62,991 nt of DNA from Stenotrophomonas cyclobalanopsidis (GTDB taxonomy: Bacteria > Pseudomonadota > Gammaproteobacteria > Xanthomonadales > Xanthomonadaceae), in assembly GCF_008710035.1 (NCBI RefSeq), contig NZ_VYKI01000007.1:1-62991 (forward strand). The letters are read 5' to 3'. Shown piece by piece: positions 24,945 through 33,913 of this stretch (positions within the stretch are counted from its first letter, which is position 1; every line of letters begins with the position of its first letter). The translations under genes were made by a program, and so were the position numbers. The notes under the pieces were generated by a model. That model saw only the letters and a list, made by a program, of their open reading frames with translations. It made no database searches and was not told the origin of the DNA.

Positions 24945-25889
24945 GTGACCGTATCCACCCTCGCATTTGTCTTCCCCGGTCAGGGCTCGCAGTCCGTGGG
25001 CATGCTGGCCGAGCTGGCCGAGCTGCACCCGCAGGTGCGTGAAGCCTTCACCGAAGCATCCGATGGTGCCGGCGTCGACCTGTGGGCGCTGTCTCAGGGT
25101 GGCCCGGAGGAAATGCTCAACCGTACCGAATACACCCAGCCGGCCCTGCTGGCGGCGAGCATCGGCGCGTGGCGCGCCTGGAACGCCGTCGGCGGTCCGC
25201 GCCCGTCCGTGCTGGCCGGCCACAGCCTGGGCGAATACACTGCCCTGGTCGCTGCCGGCGCGCTGAGCCTGCATGACGGCGCGCACCTGGTGCGCCTGCG
25301 CGGTCAGCTGATGCAGGAAGCTGCGCCGGCCGGCGTCGGTGCCATGGCCGCCGTGCTCGGTGCCGAAGACCAGCTGGTGCTGGACGTCTGCGCCGAAGCC
25401 GCTGGCAGCCAGGTCGTGGTCCCGGCCAACTTCAACTCGCCGGGCCAGATCGTCATCGGTGGCGACGCCGCCGCGGTCGACCGTGCGCTGGCGCTGCTGG
25501 CCGAAAAGGGCGTGCGCAAGGCCGTGAAGCTGGCCGTCAGCGTGCCCTCGCACACCCCGCTGATGCGCGAAGCTGCCAACCGCCTGGCCGAAGTGATGGC
25601 CGGCCTGTCCTGGCAGGCACCGCAGCTGCCGGTGGTGCAGAACGTCGATGCCAAGGTGCATGACGGCGTCGATGCCATCCGTACCGCGCTGGTGCAGCAG
25701 CTGTACCAGCCGGTGCAGTGGACCGGTTGCGTGCAGGCCCTGGCCGCCCGTGGCATCACCCAGATCGCCGAGTGCGGCCCGGGCAAGGTGCTTACCGGCC
25801 TTATCAAGCGCATCGACAAGTCCATCGACGGCCGTTCCCTGGCCACCCCGGGCGACTTCGAAGGCGCCCGCGAGGCGTGGTCGGCCTGA
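24945..25889 (+). CDS. fabD: Malonyl-CoA:ACP transacylase
   Basis: Transfers malonyl from CoA to ACP. The 314-residue enzyme starts with MTVSTLAFVFPGQGSQS and shows the active-site GHSLGEY (serine near residue 93), a later SVPSHTPLM with the catalytic histidine, and the C-terminal ECGPGKVLTGLIKRI. The start is GTG at 24945; the nearby ATG at 24936 is in another frame, and frames extending further upstream run through the 33-bp repeats. Confidence 0.96.
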   Translation: MTVSTLAFVFPGQGSQSVGMLAELAELHPQVREAFTEASDGAGVDLWALSQGGPEEMLNRTEYTQPALLAASIGAWRAWNAVGGPRPSVLAGHSLGEYTALVAAGALSLHDGAHLVRLRGQLMQEAAPAGVGAMAAVLGAEDQLVLDVCAEAAGSQVVVPANFNSPGQIVIGGDAAAVDRALALLAEKGVRKAVKLAVSVPSHTPLMREAANRLAEVMAGLSWQAPQLPVVQNVDAKVHDGVDAIRTALVQQLYQPVQWTGCVQALAARGITQIAECGPGKVLTGLIKRIDKSIDGRSLATPGDFEGAREAWSA

Positions 25890-25970
25890 TCCCCCTGTTC
25901 CTGCCGACCGTGCCGGTGGCCGCTGCAAGCGGCACGGGCGCGGTCGCTGCCCACGTCTGAGGACAACATC

Positions 25971-26714
25971 ATGAGCAAGCCCCTGCAGGGTGAAATCGCA
26001 CTGGTCACTGGCGCCAGCCGTGGCATTGGTGCCGCCATCGCCGATCTGCTGGCCGCCCAGGGCGCCACCGTCATCGGCACCGCCACCACCGACTCCGGCG
26101 CCGCCGCGATCGGCGAACGCCTGGCGGCCCACGGCGGCCACGGCCGCGCGCTGAACGTCACCGACGCCGCCGCGCTGGACAGCGTGATGGACGGCATCGC
26201 CAAGGAATTCGGCGCAATCTCGATCCTGGTCAACAACGCCGGCATCACCCGCGACAACCTGCTGATGCGCATGAAGGAAGACGATTGGGCGTCGATCATC
26301 GACACCAACCTGACCAGCGTGTTCCGCACCAGCAAGGCCGTCATGCGCGGCATGATGAAGGCACGCAAGGGCCGCATCATCAACATCGCATCGGTGGTGG
26401 GCGTGACCGGCAATGCCGGCCAGGCCAACTACGCCGCTGCCAAGGCCGGCATCATCGGTTTCAGCAAGTCGCTGGCCAAGGAAATCGGCTCGCGCGGCGT
26501 CACCGTCAATGTCGTCGCCCCTGGCTTCATTGATACCGACATGACCAAGGCGCTGCCGGAAGAAGCCCGCACCGCCCTGATCAACGATATCGCCCTCGAA
26601 CGCCTCGGTTCGCCGGAAGACATCGCCCATGCGGTGGCCTTCCTGGCCAGCCCGGCGGCCGGCTACATCACCGGCGAAACCCTCCATGTGAACGGCGGCA
26701 TGTACATGCCGTAA
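25971..26714 (+). CDS. fabG: 3-oxoacyl-ACP reductase
   Basis: NADPH-dependent reduction of 3-oxoacyl-ACP. The 247-residue SDR has the nucleotide motif TGASRGIG (13-20), NNAGITRDNLLMRM, the catalytic YAAAKAG (Tyr-x-x-x-Lys) and the terminal family sequence TGETLHVNGGMYM. It follows fabD by about 80 bp and precedes acpP, the standard fab order. Confidence 0.96.
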   Translation: MSKPLQGEIALVTGASRGIGAAIADLLAAQGATVIGTATTDSGAAAIGERLAAHGGHGRALNVTDAAALDSVMDGIAKEFGAISILVNNAGITRDNLLMRMKEDDWASIIDTNLTSVFRTSKAVMRGMMKARKGRIINIASVVGVTGNAGQANYAAAKAGIIGFSKSLAKEIGSRGVTVNVVAPGFIDTDMTKALPEEARTALINDIALERLGSPEDIAHAVAFLASPAAGYITGETLHVNGGMYMP

Positions 26715-26867
26715 GCAAGGGGCGCATGGATTGCGCCGCAAGTGGTTGATCTGCTAGGTTTTTTGCATGCATGCAAGGCCCCGCCGGTTTCCACTACACT
26801 ATCCCACGGCCATCGCCATCCGATGGCGATCACTTTTGAACCACTACTCCATCTGGAGCGATACCCC

Positions 26868-27107
26868 ATGAGCACCATCGAAGAACGCGTCAAGAAAATC
26901 GTCGTCGAACAGCTTGGCGTCAAGGAAGAAGAAGTCACCAACAGCGCATCGTTCGTCGATGACCTGGGCGCTGACTCGCTGGACACCGTCGAGCTGGTGA
27001 TGGCCCTGGAAGAAGAGTTCGAGTGCGAGATCCCGGACGAAGAAGCCGAGAAGATCAGCACCGTGCAGGCCGCCATCGACTACATCAAGGCCCACGTCAA
27101 GGCCTGA
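26868..27107 (+). CDS. acpP: Acyl carrier protein
   Basis: Carries growing acyl chains on 4'-phosphopantetheine attached to Ser37 in DLGADSLDT. The 79-residue acidic protein is preceded by the ribosome binding site CTGGAG and a 150-bp leader, so it probably has its own promoter as in other bacteria where ACP is made in excess. ATG at 26868 gives the canonical [12 protein letters not shown]. Confidence 0.97.
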   Translation: MSTIEERVKKIVVEQLGVKEEEVTNSASFVDDLGADSLDTVELVMALEEEFECEIPDEEAEKISTVQAAIDYIKAHVKA

Positions 27108-27248
27108 TGTCAGACGGCAGTGCGCGCGCGGGTTCCGCTCGCCGCGCACCGCACCCCATGGGGCCGCAGTTGCGGCCCCGTGTGTTTGAGCATCACATCG
27201 AAGCAAACCGAGTTGCCCGTTGACATCATCGGGTCAGGAGAATCAGCA

Positions 27249-28511
27249 ATGAAGCGTCGCGTCGTCGTAACCGGCCTGGGTATCGTCTCGCCGTTGGGCA
27301 ATGATCTGGCCAGCAGCTGGGAAGGCATCACCCATGGTCGTTCGGGCATCGGTCCGCTGACCAACGTTTCTGATGCCTACCTGGATCGGTTCACCACCAA
27401 GATTGCAGGTGAGGTCAAAGGCTTTGACATCACCGCCGACAACGAACTGTTCGGCAAGTACCGGGTCAGCGGCAAGGATGCCAAGAAGATGGACCCGTTC
27501 ATCCATTACGGCCTCGGTGCCTCGTTCATGGCCCTGCATGATGCAGGCCTGGAGATCACCGAAGCCAATGCCGAGCGCATCGGCGCGATCGTCGGCGCCG
27601 GCATCGGCGGCCTGCTCGGCATCGAAGAGCAGACCATCGATTTCCACGAGGGCAAGAAGATCTCGCCCTTCTACGTGCCCAAGACCATCATCAACATGCT
27701 GCCGGGCCAGCTGAGCATCATCACCGGCCTGAAGGGTCCGTCGTTCTCGGCGGTCTCGGCGTGCGCGACCTCGAACCATTCGATCGGTACCGCGATGCGC
27801 ATGATCCAGTACGGCGATGCCGACGTGATGGTGGCCGGTGGCGCCGAGCGCGGTTCCTCGCCGACCGCCCTGGGCGGCTTCTGCGCGATGAAGGCCATGA
27901 GCACCCGCAACGATGCCCCGGAACAGGCCTCGCGCCCGTGGGACAAGGACCGCGACGGCTTCGTGCTGGGTGACGGCGCTGGCATCCTGGTGCTGGAAGA
28001 GTACGAACACGCCAAGGCACGCGGCGCCAAGATCTACTGCGAACTGGCCGGCTTCGGCGCCAGCTCCGACGCGTACCACATGACCGCCCCGAGCGAGAAC
28101 GGCGAAGGCGCTGCCCGCTGCATGGCGATGGCCATGCGCGATGCCGGCGTGACCCCGGACCAGGTCGGTTACCTCAACGCACACGGCACCTCCACGCCGC
28201 TGGGCGACCTGGGCGAAACCATGGCCATGAAGGCCGCCTTCGGCGACCACGCCTACAAGATGATGGTCAGCTCCACCAAGTCGATGACCGGCCACCTGCT
28301 GGGTGCCGCCGGCGGCGTGGAAGCGATCTTCTCGGTGATGGCGCTGCAGGACAACATCATCCCGCCGACCATCAACCTGGAGCAGCCGGGCGAAGGCTGC
28401 GACCTGGACTACGTGCCCAACGAAGCACGCCAGGCCAAGGTCGACGTGGTGATGTCCAATGGCTTCGGCTTCGGCGGCACCAACGGCACGCTGATCTTCA
28501 AGCGCGTCTGA
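27249..28511 (+). CDS. fabF: 3-oxoacyl-ACP synthase II
   Basis: Elongation condensing enzyme, also responsible for temperature control of unsaturated acyl chains in the family. The 420-residue protein carries the catalytic Cys172 in SACATSNHS, His in [12 protein letters not shown] and His in [15 protein letters not shown] at 27249 begins the conserved [11 protein letters not shown]; it has a GGAG site 8 bp upstream. It ends before a cluster of REP palindromes. Confidence 0.96.
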   Translation: MKRRVVVTGLGIVSPLGNDLASSWEGITHGRSGIGPLTNVSDAYLDRFTTKIAGEVKGFDITADNELFGKYRVSGKDAKKMDPFIHYGLGASFMALHDAGLEITEANAERIGAIVGAGIGGLLGIEEQTIDFHEGKKISPFYVPKTIINMLPGQLSIITGLKGPSFSAVSACATSNHSIGTAMRMIQYGDADVMVAGGAERGSSPTALGGFCAMKAMSTRNDAPEQASRPWDKDRDGFVLGDGAGILVLEEYEHAKARGAKIYCELAGFGASSDAYHMTAPSENGEGAARCMAMAMRDAGVTPDQVGYLNAHGTSTPLGDLGETMAMKAAFGDHAYKMMVSSTKSMTGHLLGAAGGVEAIFSVMALQDNIIPPTINLEQPGEGCDLDYVPNEARQAKVDVVMSNGFGFGGTNGTLIFKRV

Positions 28512-28515
28512 CCGA

Positions 28516-28607
28516 GGTGCGGCGCCGGGCCATTGCCCGGCACCTCTTTGGTAGAGTCGAGCTTGCTCGACTGGACGTGTGCCGCAGTCGAGCAAGCTCG
28601 ACTCTAC
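28516..28607. repeat. REP palindromes between fabF and pabB
   Basis: A GC-rich imperfect palindrome (28516-28544) around CCGGGCCATTGCCCGG is followed by a GTAGAGTCGAGC-type inverted pair (28551-28572 and 28586-28607). No clear terminator T run. Confidence 0.75.
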
Positions 28608-28665
28608 GCAGCAGGAAGCCGCCGCAAGGCGGCTTCCGTGCATCTGAACCCCCGAACTGGCCCCC

Positions 28666-30030
28666 ATGACCCACGCCCCGCTGATCCACCCGCTGCCGCA
28701 CCCGATCGACCTGCTGGCCCTGCAGCAGCACGACCCGGCGCGCTTCCCGCTGCTGATGGAATCCACCGCCTCGGGCACCGCCCAGGGCCGCTGGAGCCTG
28801 CTGCTGGCCGCGCAGGGCGATTGCCTGCGGCTGGACGCCGACGGCCAGGTGCGCGACCAGCACGATGCCGTGCAACCGGGCAGCTTCCTGCAGGTGCTGG
28901 ACCGCGCCTGGCAGGCCGCGCGCCTGCCGCATGACGGCAGCCACAGCCTGCCGTTCCGCGGTGGCTGGGCGCTGATGCTCGACTACGAAGTGGCCAGCCA
29001 GATCGAAACCGTGCTGCCGGCGCGTGCGCGCGATGACGGCCGCCCGACCGCGCTGGCCCTGCGCTGCCCGGCGGCGCTGCTGCACGACCACGAGAACGAC
29101 GCCAGCTTCGTCATCGCCGAGGCCGGCGAGCAGGCCCTGCTCGACGCGCTGGTGGCACAGGCCTCGGCCGCGCTGCCCGAAGCAGGGCAGGGCTGGCAGC
29201 CGCCGCAGTCGGTGAGCGAGGACGCACCGCAGCGCTTCACCGACGGCGTGCGCCGGGTGATCGACTACCTGCGAGCCGGCGACGTATTCCAGGTGAACCT
29301 GTCGCGACGCTGGAGCGCGCAGTTCGCCGCGCCGGTCAGCCCACAGGCGCTGTACGCGCAGCTGCGCCGCGCCAACCCGGCACCGTTCGCCGGCCTGTTC
29401 ACCGCGCACGGCCGCCACGTGGTCAGCTCCTCGCCGGAACGGCTGGTGTCGGTGCATGCCGGCCACGCCCAGACCCGGCCGATTGCCGGCACCCGCCCGC
29501 GCTTCGAAGGCGACGACGATGCCGCGCGCATCCAGGAACTGGTCGGCCACCCCAAGGAGCGTGCCGAGCACGTGATGCTGATCGACCTGGAGCGCAACGA
29601 CCTGGGCCGCATCTGCCTGCCCGGCACCGTGGTCGTCGATGAGCTGATGACCGTGGAAAGCTATGCCCACGTGCACCACATCGTCAGCAACGTCAGCGGC
29701 CACCTGCGCCCCGAGGTCACCCCGGGCGAGGTGATCGCCGCGACCTTCCCGGGCGGCACCATCACCGGCTGCCCCAAGGTGCGCTGCATGCAGATCATCA
29801 GCGAGCTGGAACAGGTGCCGCGTGGTGCCTACACCGGCGCTTTCGGCTGGCTGAACCGCGATGGCGACCTGGACCTGAACATCCTCATCCGCACCGCCGA
29901 AGTGGACGGGCACGAAGTCAGCTTCCGCACCGGTGCCGGCATCGTGGTCGACTCGGACCCGGACAAGGAACTGGACGAGACCCGCGCCAAGGCCCGCGGC
30001 CTGCTGCGGGCGCTGGGCCAGCAGGGGTAA
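28666..30030 (+). CDS. pabB: Aminodeoxychorismate synthase component I (chorismate-binding, TrpE/PabB family)
   Basis: Converts chorismate with ammonia to 4-amino-4-deoxychorismate for folate. The 454-residue protein shows chorismate-binding motifs PIAGTRPRF, VMLIDLERNDLGRIC, VHHIVSNVSG and FPGGTITGCPK. The loop reads PIAGT and not the PIKGT of E. coli PabB, so the covalent-lysine mechanism is not available; PIAGT is also found in anthranilate synthase. Assignment as PabB rests on length and position: it fills the place between fabF and mltG that pabC holds in E. coli, and there is no trp gene nearby. Confidence 0.82.
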   Translation: MTHAPLIHPLPHPIDLLALQQHDPARFPLLMESTASGTAQGRWSLLLAAQGDCLRLDADGQVRDQHDAVQPGSFLQVLDRAWQAARLPHDGSHSLPFRGGWALMLDYEVASQIETVLPARARDDGRPTALALRCPAALLHDHENDASFVIAEAGEQALLDALVAQASAALPEAGQGWQPPQSVSEDAPQRFTDGVRRVIDYLRAGDVFQVNLSRRWSAQFAAPVSPQALYAQLRRANPAPFAGLFTAHGRHVVSSSPERLVSVHAGHAQTRPIAGTRPRFEGDDDAARIQELVGHPKERAEHVMLIDLERNDLGRICLPGTVVVDELMTVESYAHVHHIVSNVSGHLRPEVTPGEVIAATFPGGTITGCPKVRCMQIISELEQVPRGAYTGAFGWLNRDGDLDLNILIRTAEVDGHEVSFRTGAGIVVDSDPDKELDETRAKARGLLRALGQQG

Positions 30031-30041
30031 TCGATCGCCCC

Positions 30042-30124
30042 CCGCCGGGCATGGCCCGGCGCTACCGACGGTTCATCCACGCCATGGGATCGCCCGGAGC
30101 CGGTAGCGCCGGGCCATGCCCGGC
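30042..30124. repeat. GTAG-type REP dimer between pabB and mltG
   Basis: Two palindromes of the CCGGGCATGGCCCGG kind in opposite orientation: 30042-30065 ending CTAC, and 30102-30124 starting GTAG. Confidence 0.8.
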
Positions 30125-30215
30125 GAGCGAAGCGGGGTCGGACGCCACCCCGGTCATGACCCCACGCCACCCGGCACGGTATCCTGCACGGCGGAATCGC
30201 ATTCAGAGGTAGTCC

Positions 30216-31277
30216 ATGGCGGGAGCCAAGCGCGGGTGTCTGTTCGTGGTCATGCTGGTGGTGGTGCTGGGCGCCGTCCTCGCCGGCGTGGGCGCGTGGT
30301 TCTTCTACCAGCAGGGCCAGTTCGCCGACCGCCACATCACCCCGTCCGCCGAGAGCGTGGTCATCGCCAGCGGCGATGGCATGAACAGCGTGCTGCGCAA
30401 GCTGCGCGAGGCCGGCGTGGACGAAGGCCAGGACACCCAGTGGCAGCTGCTGGCGCGCCAGCTCGATGCCGCCGGCAAGCTGAAGGTAGGCGAGTACGCG
30501 CTGGACAACAGCCTGACCCCGCGCGAACTGCTGCTGCGCATGCGCGCCGGCAAGGTACTGCAGCACCGCGTCACCATTGTCGAAGGCTGGAACATCCGCC
30601 AGGTGCGTGCCGCGCTGAAGCGCGCCGAGCCGCTGCTGCATACCACCGACACCCTGGATGACGCCGCGCTGATGCAGCGCCTCGGCTTCGGCGGCCAGCA
30701 TCCGGAAGGCCGCTTCCTGCCGGAGACCTACGTCTACCAGCGCGGCGACAGTGACATGGACGTGCTCAAGCGCGCCCATGCCGCGATGGAAAAGGCGCTG
30801 GACGAGGCCTGGGAAAGCCGCGCCGCCGACCTGCCGATCAACAGCCCGTATGAACTGCTGACGATGGCCTCGATCATCGAAAAGGAAACCGCGCTGGCCA
30901 GCGAGCGCCCGCAGATTGCCGGGGTGTTCATGCGCCGCCTGAAGATCGGCATGCGCCTGCAGACCGATCCCACCGTCATCTACGGCATCGGCACGGCCTA
31001 CGACGGCAACATCCGCCGCCGCGACCTGACCACCGATACGCCGTACAACACCTACACCCGTGCGGGCCTGACCCCGACCCCGATCGCCATGCCCAGCCGC
31101 GATGCGCTGATGGCCGCCGCACAGCCGGCCGCCGGCGATGCGCTGTACTTCGTCGCCGTGGGCGATGGCAGTGGCGCGCACGTGTTCTCGCCCAGCCTGG
31201 ACCAGCACAACGCCGCCGTAGCACGCTACCTGCAGCAGCTGCGCCAGCAACGTACCAAGGAGACCCCGGCGCAATGA
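30216..31277 (+). CDS. mltG: Endolytic murein transglycosylase
   Basis: Cuts nascent glycan strands at the inner membrane and is thought to set strand length. The 353-residue protein has one N-terminal membrane helix (about 8-32), a LysM-like region, and the catalytic domain with GRFLPETY and the glutamate in ASIIEKET (about residue 218), followed by TDPTVIYG and the conserved NTYTRAGLTPTPI. It overlaps tmk by ATGA, as in the E. coli yceG-tmk-holB arrangement. Confidence 0.95.
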   Translation: MAGAKRGCLFVVMLVVVLGAVLAGVGAWFFYQQGQFADRHITPSAESVVIASGDGMNSVLRKLREAGVDEGQDTQWQLLARQLDAAGKLKVGEYALDNSLTPRELLLRMRAGKVLQHRVTIVEGWNIRQVRAALKRAEPLLHTTDTLDDAALMQRLGFGGQHPEGRFLPETYVYQRGDSDMDVLKRAHAAMEKALDEAWESRAADLPINSPYELLTMASIIEKETALASERPQIAGVFMRRLKIGMRLQTDPTVIYGIGTAYDGNIRRRDLTTDTPYNTYTRAGLTPTPIAMPSRDALMAAAQPAAGDALYFVAVGDGSGAHVFSPSLDQHNAAVARYLQQLRQQRTKETPAQ

Positions 31278-31939
31278 GTTCCGCGCTGCTTCGCCACCCG
31301 CGTTTCGTCAGCCTGGAAGGCGGTGAGGGCGCGGGCAAGACCACCGCCATCAACGCCATCCGCGATTGCCTGCGCAGCCACGGACACGAGGTCGTGCTGA
31401 CCCGCGAGCCGGGCGGTACGCCGCTGGCCGAGCGCATCCGCGGCCTGGTACTGAAGCCCGATGCCGAGATCGCCGCCGAACCGCTCAGTGCCGAAGCCGA
31501 GCTGCTGCTGGTGTTCGCCGCACGCGCCCAGCACGTGCGCCAGGTCATCCAGCCGGCACTGCAGCGCGGCGCCTATGTGCTGAGCGATCGCTTCACCGAT
31601 TCCAGCTACGCCTACCAGGGCGGTGGCCGTGGCCTCGACCCGCAGTGGATTGCCGACCTGGAGCGCCGCGCGGTCGGCCTGCTGCCGGGCCTGACCCTGC
31701 TGCTGGATGTGGACGTGGCCGTGGGCCGCGCGCGCGCCAACGGCCGCGACCTGTGGCCGGACCGCATCGAAAGCGAGCAGGACGATTTCTTCCAGCGCGT
31801 GCGCGAAGTGTTCCGCCGCCGCGCCCAGCAGGATCCGCAGCGTTTTGCCCTGATCGATGCCGGCCAGGTGCAGGAGCGCGTGGCCGCCGATGTGGTGGCC
31901 AGCGTAGAGCGCTGGTTGCAGGCCGGGGAGGGCGCATGA
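31274..31939 (+). CDS. tmk: Thymidylate kinase
   Basis: Phosphorylates dTMP to dTDP. The 221-residue P-loop kinase has EGGEGAGKTT near residue 16, the DR motif in LSDRFTDSSYAYQGGGR and the lid region after VDVAVGRARAN. The start overlaps mltG and the stop overlaps holB, both as ATGA. Confidence 0.96.
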   Translation: MSSALLRHPRFVSLEGGEGAGKTTAINAIRDCLRSHGHEVVLTREPGGTPLAERIRGLVLKPDAEIAAEPLSAEAELLLVFAARAQHVRQVIQPALQRGAYVLSDRFTDSSYAYQGGGRGLDPQWIADLERRAVGLLPGLTLLLDVDVAVGRARANGRDLWPDRIESEQDDFFQRVREVFRRRAQQDPQRFALIDAGQVQERVAADVVASVERWLQAGEGA

Positions 31940-32889
31940 GCTTCTCGCCTTGGCAGCAGCGCGCCTTCGACCAGACCGTCGCTGCACTGGATGCCGACCG
32001 GCTGGGCCATGGCCTGCTGATCTGCGGCCCGGCAGGTCTGGGCAAGCGTGAGGTCGCGCTGGCCCTGGCCGACCACGTGCTGGCCCGCGGCGATGCCGCG
32101 CATGCCATGCGCACGCGCCAGCTGATCGCCGCCGGTACGCACCCGGATCTGCAGCTGGTCAGCTTCATTCCGAACAAGAGCGGCGACAAGCTGCGCACCG
32201 AGATCGTCATCGAACAGGTGCGCGAGATCACCAACAAGCTGGCGCTGACCCCGCAGTACGGCGTGGCCCAGGTGGTGATCGTCGACCCGGCCGATGCCAT
32301 CAACCGCTCGGCCGCCAACGCACTGCTGAAGACCCTGGAAGAGCCGCAGCCCGGCCGCTACCTGTGGCTGATCAGCAGCGACCCGGCGCGTCTGCCGCAG
32401 ACGGTGCGCAGCCGTTGCCAGCGCCTGGAATTCAAGCTGCCGCCACGTGACGAAGCGATGGCCTGGCTGCAGCAGCAGGGCCACAGCGAAGCTTTCGCGC
32501 GCGAAGCGCTGGACGCGGCGCGCGGCCATCCGGGCCAGGCCGACAACTGGCTGCGCGAAGACGGCCTGAGCCTGCGCCGCGACGTGGGCCGGGAACTGGA
32601 ACAACTGGCCGCCGGCAAGACCGGTGCGGTGGAGCTGGCGCAGAAGTGGTGTGGCGATGAAAACGCGGCGCTGCGCCTGCGCTTTGCCGCCGATCTGGCG
32701 CTGGCCCAGGCCAGCAACGACGCCTTGACCGCGCCGGACCGATTGCACAAGCTTGCAGCCTGGTTCGATGCTGCCAACCGTACCCGCGACCTGCTGCGCA
32801 CCACCGTGCGTGCAGACCTTGCGGTTGTCGAGTTGCTGCTGGCCTGGAACAAGGTGAACGAGCGGCCTGCCGCAAGGGGAAATCGATGA
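31936..32889 (+). CDS. holB: DNA polymerase III delta prime subunit
   Basis: Clamp-loader stator subunit. The 317-residue AAA+ protein has GPAGLGKRE in place of a functional Walker A, the segment SAANALLKTLEEP, and SSDPARLPQTVRSRCQ. The four cysteines that bind zinc in E. coli HolB (before the AGTHPD segment) are absent here; the equivalent stretch reads ARGDAAHAMRTRQL. ATG at 31936 overlaps tmk; the stop overlaps the PilZ gene. Confidence 0.92.
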   Translation: MSFSPWQQRAFDQTVAALDADRLGHGLLICGPAGLGKREVALALADHVLARGDAAHAMRTRQLIAAGTHPDLQLVSFIPNKSGDKLRTEIVIEQVREITNKLALTPQYGVAQVVIVDPADAINRSAANALLKTLEEPQPGRYLWLISSDPARLPQTVRSRCQRLEFKLPPRDEAMAWLQQQGHSEAFAREALDAARGHPGQADNWLREDGLSLRRDVGRELEQLAAGKTGAVELAQKWCGDENAALRLRFAADLALAQASNDALTAPDRLHKLAAWFDAANRTRDLLRTTVRADLAVVELLLAWNKVNERPAARGNR

Positions 32890-33239
32890 GTGCCAGCAAC
32901 GCCCGCCAGGGCATCCTGTCCCTGGCTGTAAAGGACAAAGCCGCGCTGTACAGCGCGTACATGCCGTTCGTGAAGAATGGTGGCGTCTTCGTGCCCACGC
33001 CCAAGCGCTACTTCCTGGGTGACGAGGTGTTCCTGCTGCTGACCCTGCCCGATTCCAGCGAGCGCCTGCCGGTGGCCGGCAAGGTGATCTGGGTGACCCC
33101 GGCCGGCGCACAGGGCAACCGCGTGGCCGGCATCGGCGTGCAGCTGGCCGACGGCCAGGAAGGCGAGACCGTGCGCCACAAGATCGAGACCCTGCTGGCC
33201 GGCCTGACCAGCTCGGACAAGCCGACGCACACGATGTGA
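32886..33239 (+). CDS. pilZ: PilZ domain protein (type IV pilus type)
   Basis: A 117-residue single-domain PilZ protein. It resembles the xanthomonad and Pseudomonas PilZ needed for type IV pilus assembly: ILSLAVKDKAALYSAYMPF at the start and GKVIWVTPAGAQGNRVAGIGVQL in part. The N-terminal RxxxR c-di-GMP binding motif is lacking, as in canonical PilZ. The tmk-holB-pilZ order is usual in this group, and pilT/pilU lie elsewhere in the window. Confidence 0.92.
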   Translation: MSASNARQGILSLAVKDKAALYSAYMPFVKNGGVFVPTPKRYFLGDEVFLLLTLPDSSERLPVAGKVIWVTPAGAQGNRVAGIGVQLADGQEGETVRHKIETLLAGLTSSDKPTHTM

Positions 33240-33240
33240 G

Positions 33241-33263
33241 GTAGCGCCGGGCCATGCCCGGCG
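33241..33263 (+). repeat. GTAG-type REP palindrome after pilZ
   Basis: GTAGCGCCGGGC-CAT-GCCCGGCG, directly following the pilZ stop codon with one base between. Confidence 0.8.
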
Positions 33264-33303
33264 GCGCCTTCGAAACACCCGTGAACACGAATGTGAAAAA
33301 CTG

Positions 33304-33331
33304 TTGACGGCCTCTGAAAAGCCCCTATAAT
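33304..33331 (+). promoter_or_regulatory. Strong sigma-70 promoter for tRNA-Val
   Basis: TTGACG (33304-33309) and a perfect TATAAT (33326-33331) with a 16-bp spacer, 20 bp upstream of the tRNA 5' end. Confidence 0.85.
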
Positions 33332-33351
33332 GAGCGGCTCAGCAACACACC

Positions 33352-33426
33352 GGGCGGTTAGCTCAGCGGTAGAGCATTGCCTTCACACGGCAAGGGTCAC
33401 AGGTTCGATCCCTGTACCGCCCACCA
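33352..33426 (+). tRNA. tRNA-Val (anticodon CAC)
   Basis: Acceptor stem GGGCGGT/ACCGCCC, D arm TAGCTCAGCGGTAGAGC, anticodon stem TTGCC/GGCAA with loop TTCACAC giving CAC, T arm with GGTTCGATC, discriminator A and encoded CCA (33424-33426). Confidence 0.96.
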
Positions 33427-33441
33427 TGTTGCAGAACGAAA

Positions 33442-33468
33442 GAAGCCTCCAGCAATGGGGGCTTTTTT
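33442..33468 (+). terminator. Rho-independent terminator of tRNA-Val
   Basis: AAGCCTCC / GGGGGCTT stem with a short AGCAAT loop followed by TTTTTT. Confidence 0.85.
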
Positions 33469-33508
33469 GTTGCCCGCGATTCCGTACAGATGCAGTGTTG
33501 GCGCATCG

Positions 33509-33913
33509 TCACGCGGGACCTGTCAGACAGTGGTTTGCCTCACGCACCAAATGTCGCGCCGCCACGATCAAACCATCGGTGTGGAAGCTGCCCAGCTGTT
33601 CCTCCGGCCCACCTTCAACGCGCGCGCGGTCTGCGGCCTGCAGCAGATCCAGCAGCGCGGTGAGCCCAGCCAGCGAGCGACTGAGTGATGCGTGATTGCC
33701 GGCGCCGAGTCTGTGGCCGTGGCATGGCTGACCATCTGCACCATCACCTTGGCGGATGGCATCGAGACAGGCGAAGAACGTGGGTGCCTGCACAGGCAGA
33801 TTCTGCTCGTTCAATGCGCACTCGATCTCACGCGCGAGGTCTTCGGGCACGTCTTTGGCGATATCGCCGATGAGTGCGTGCAGGCGTGGGTGGGATGCGG
33901 TTCGATTGCTCAT
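33509..33913 (-). CDS. Hypothetical protein behind tRNA-Val
   Basis: I do not recognise this 134-residue protein. It is soluble, without signal peptide or membrane helix, with likely helices at about 8-30 and 75-95 and 105-125, and two cysteines. ATG at 33913 was chosen because the upstream extension has a different composition. It stands alone between tRNA-Val and a gene-less, visibly less GC-rich stretch, which suggests acquired DNA, though no integrase or direct repeat of the tRNA end was seen. It could be a lineage-specific regulator or a spurious frame. Confidence 0.55.
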   Translation of the reverse strand: MSNRTASHPRLHALIGDIAKDVPEDLAREIECALNEQNLPVQAPTFFACLDAIRQGDGADGQPCHGHRLGAGNHASLSRSLAGLTALLDLLQAADRARVEGGPEEQLGSFHTDGLIVAARHLVREANHCLTGPA

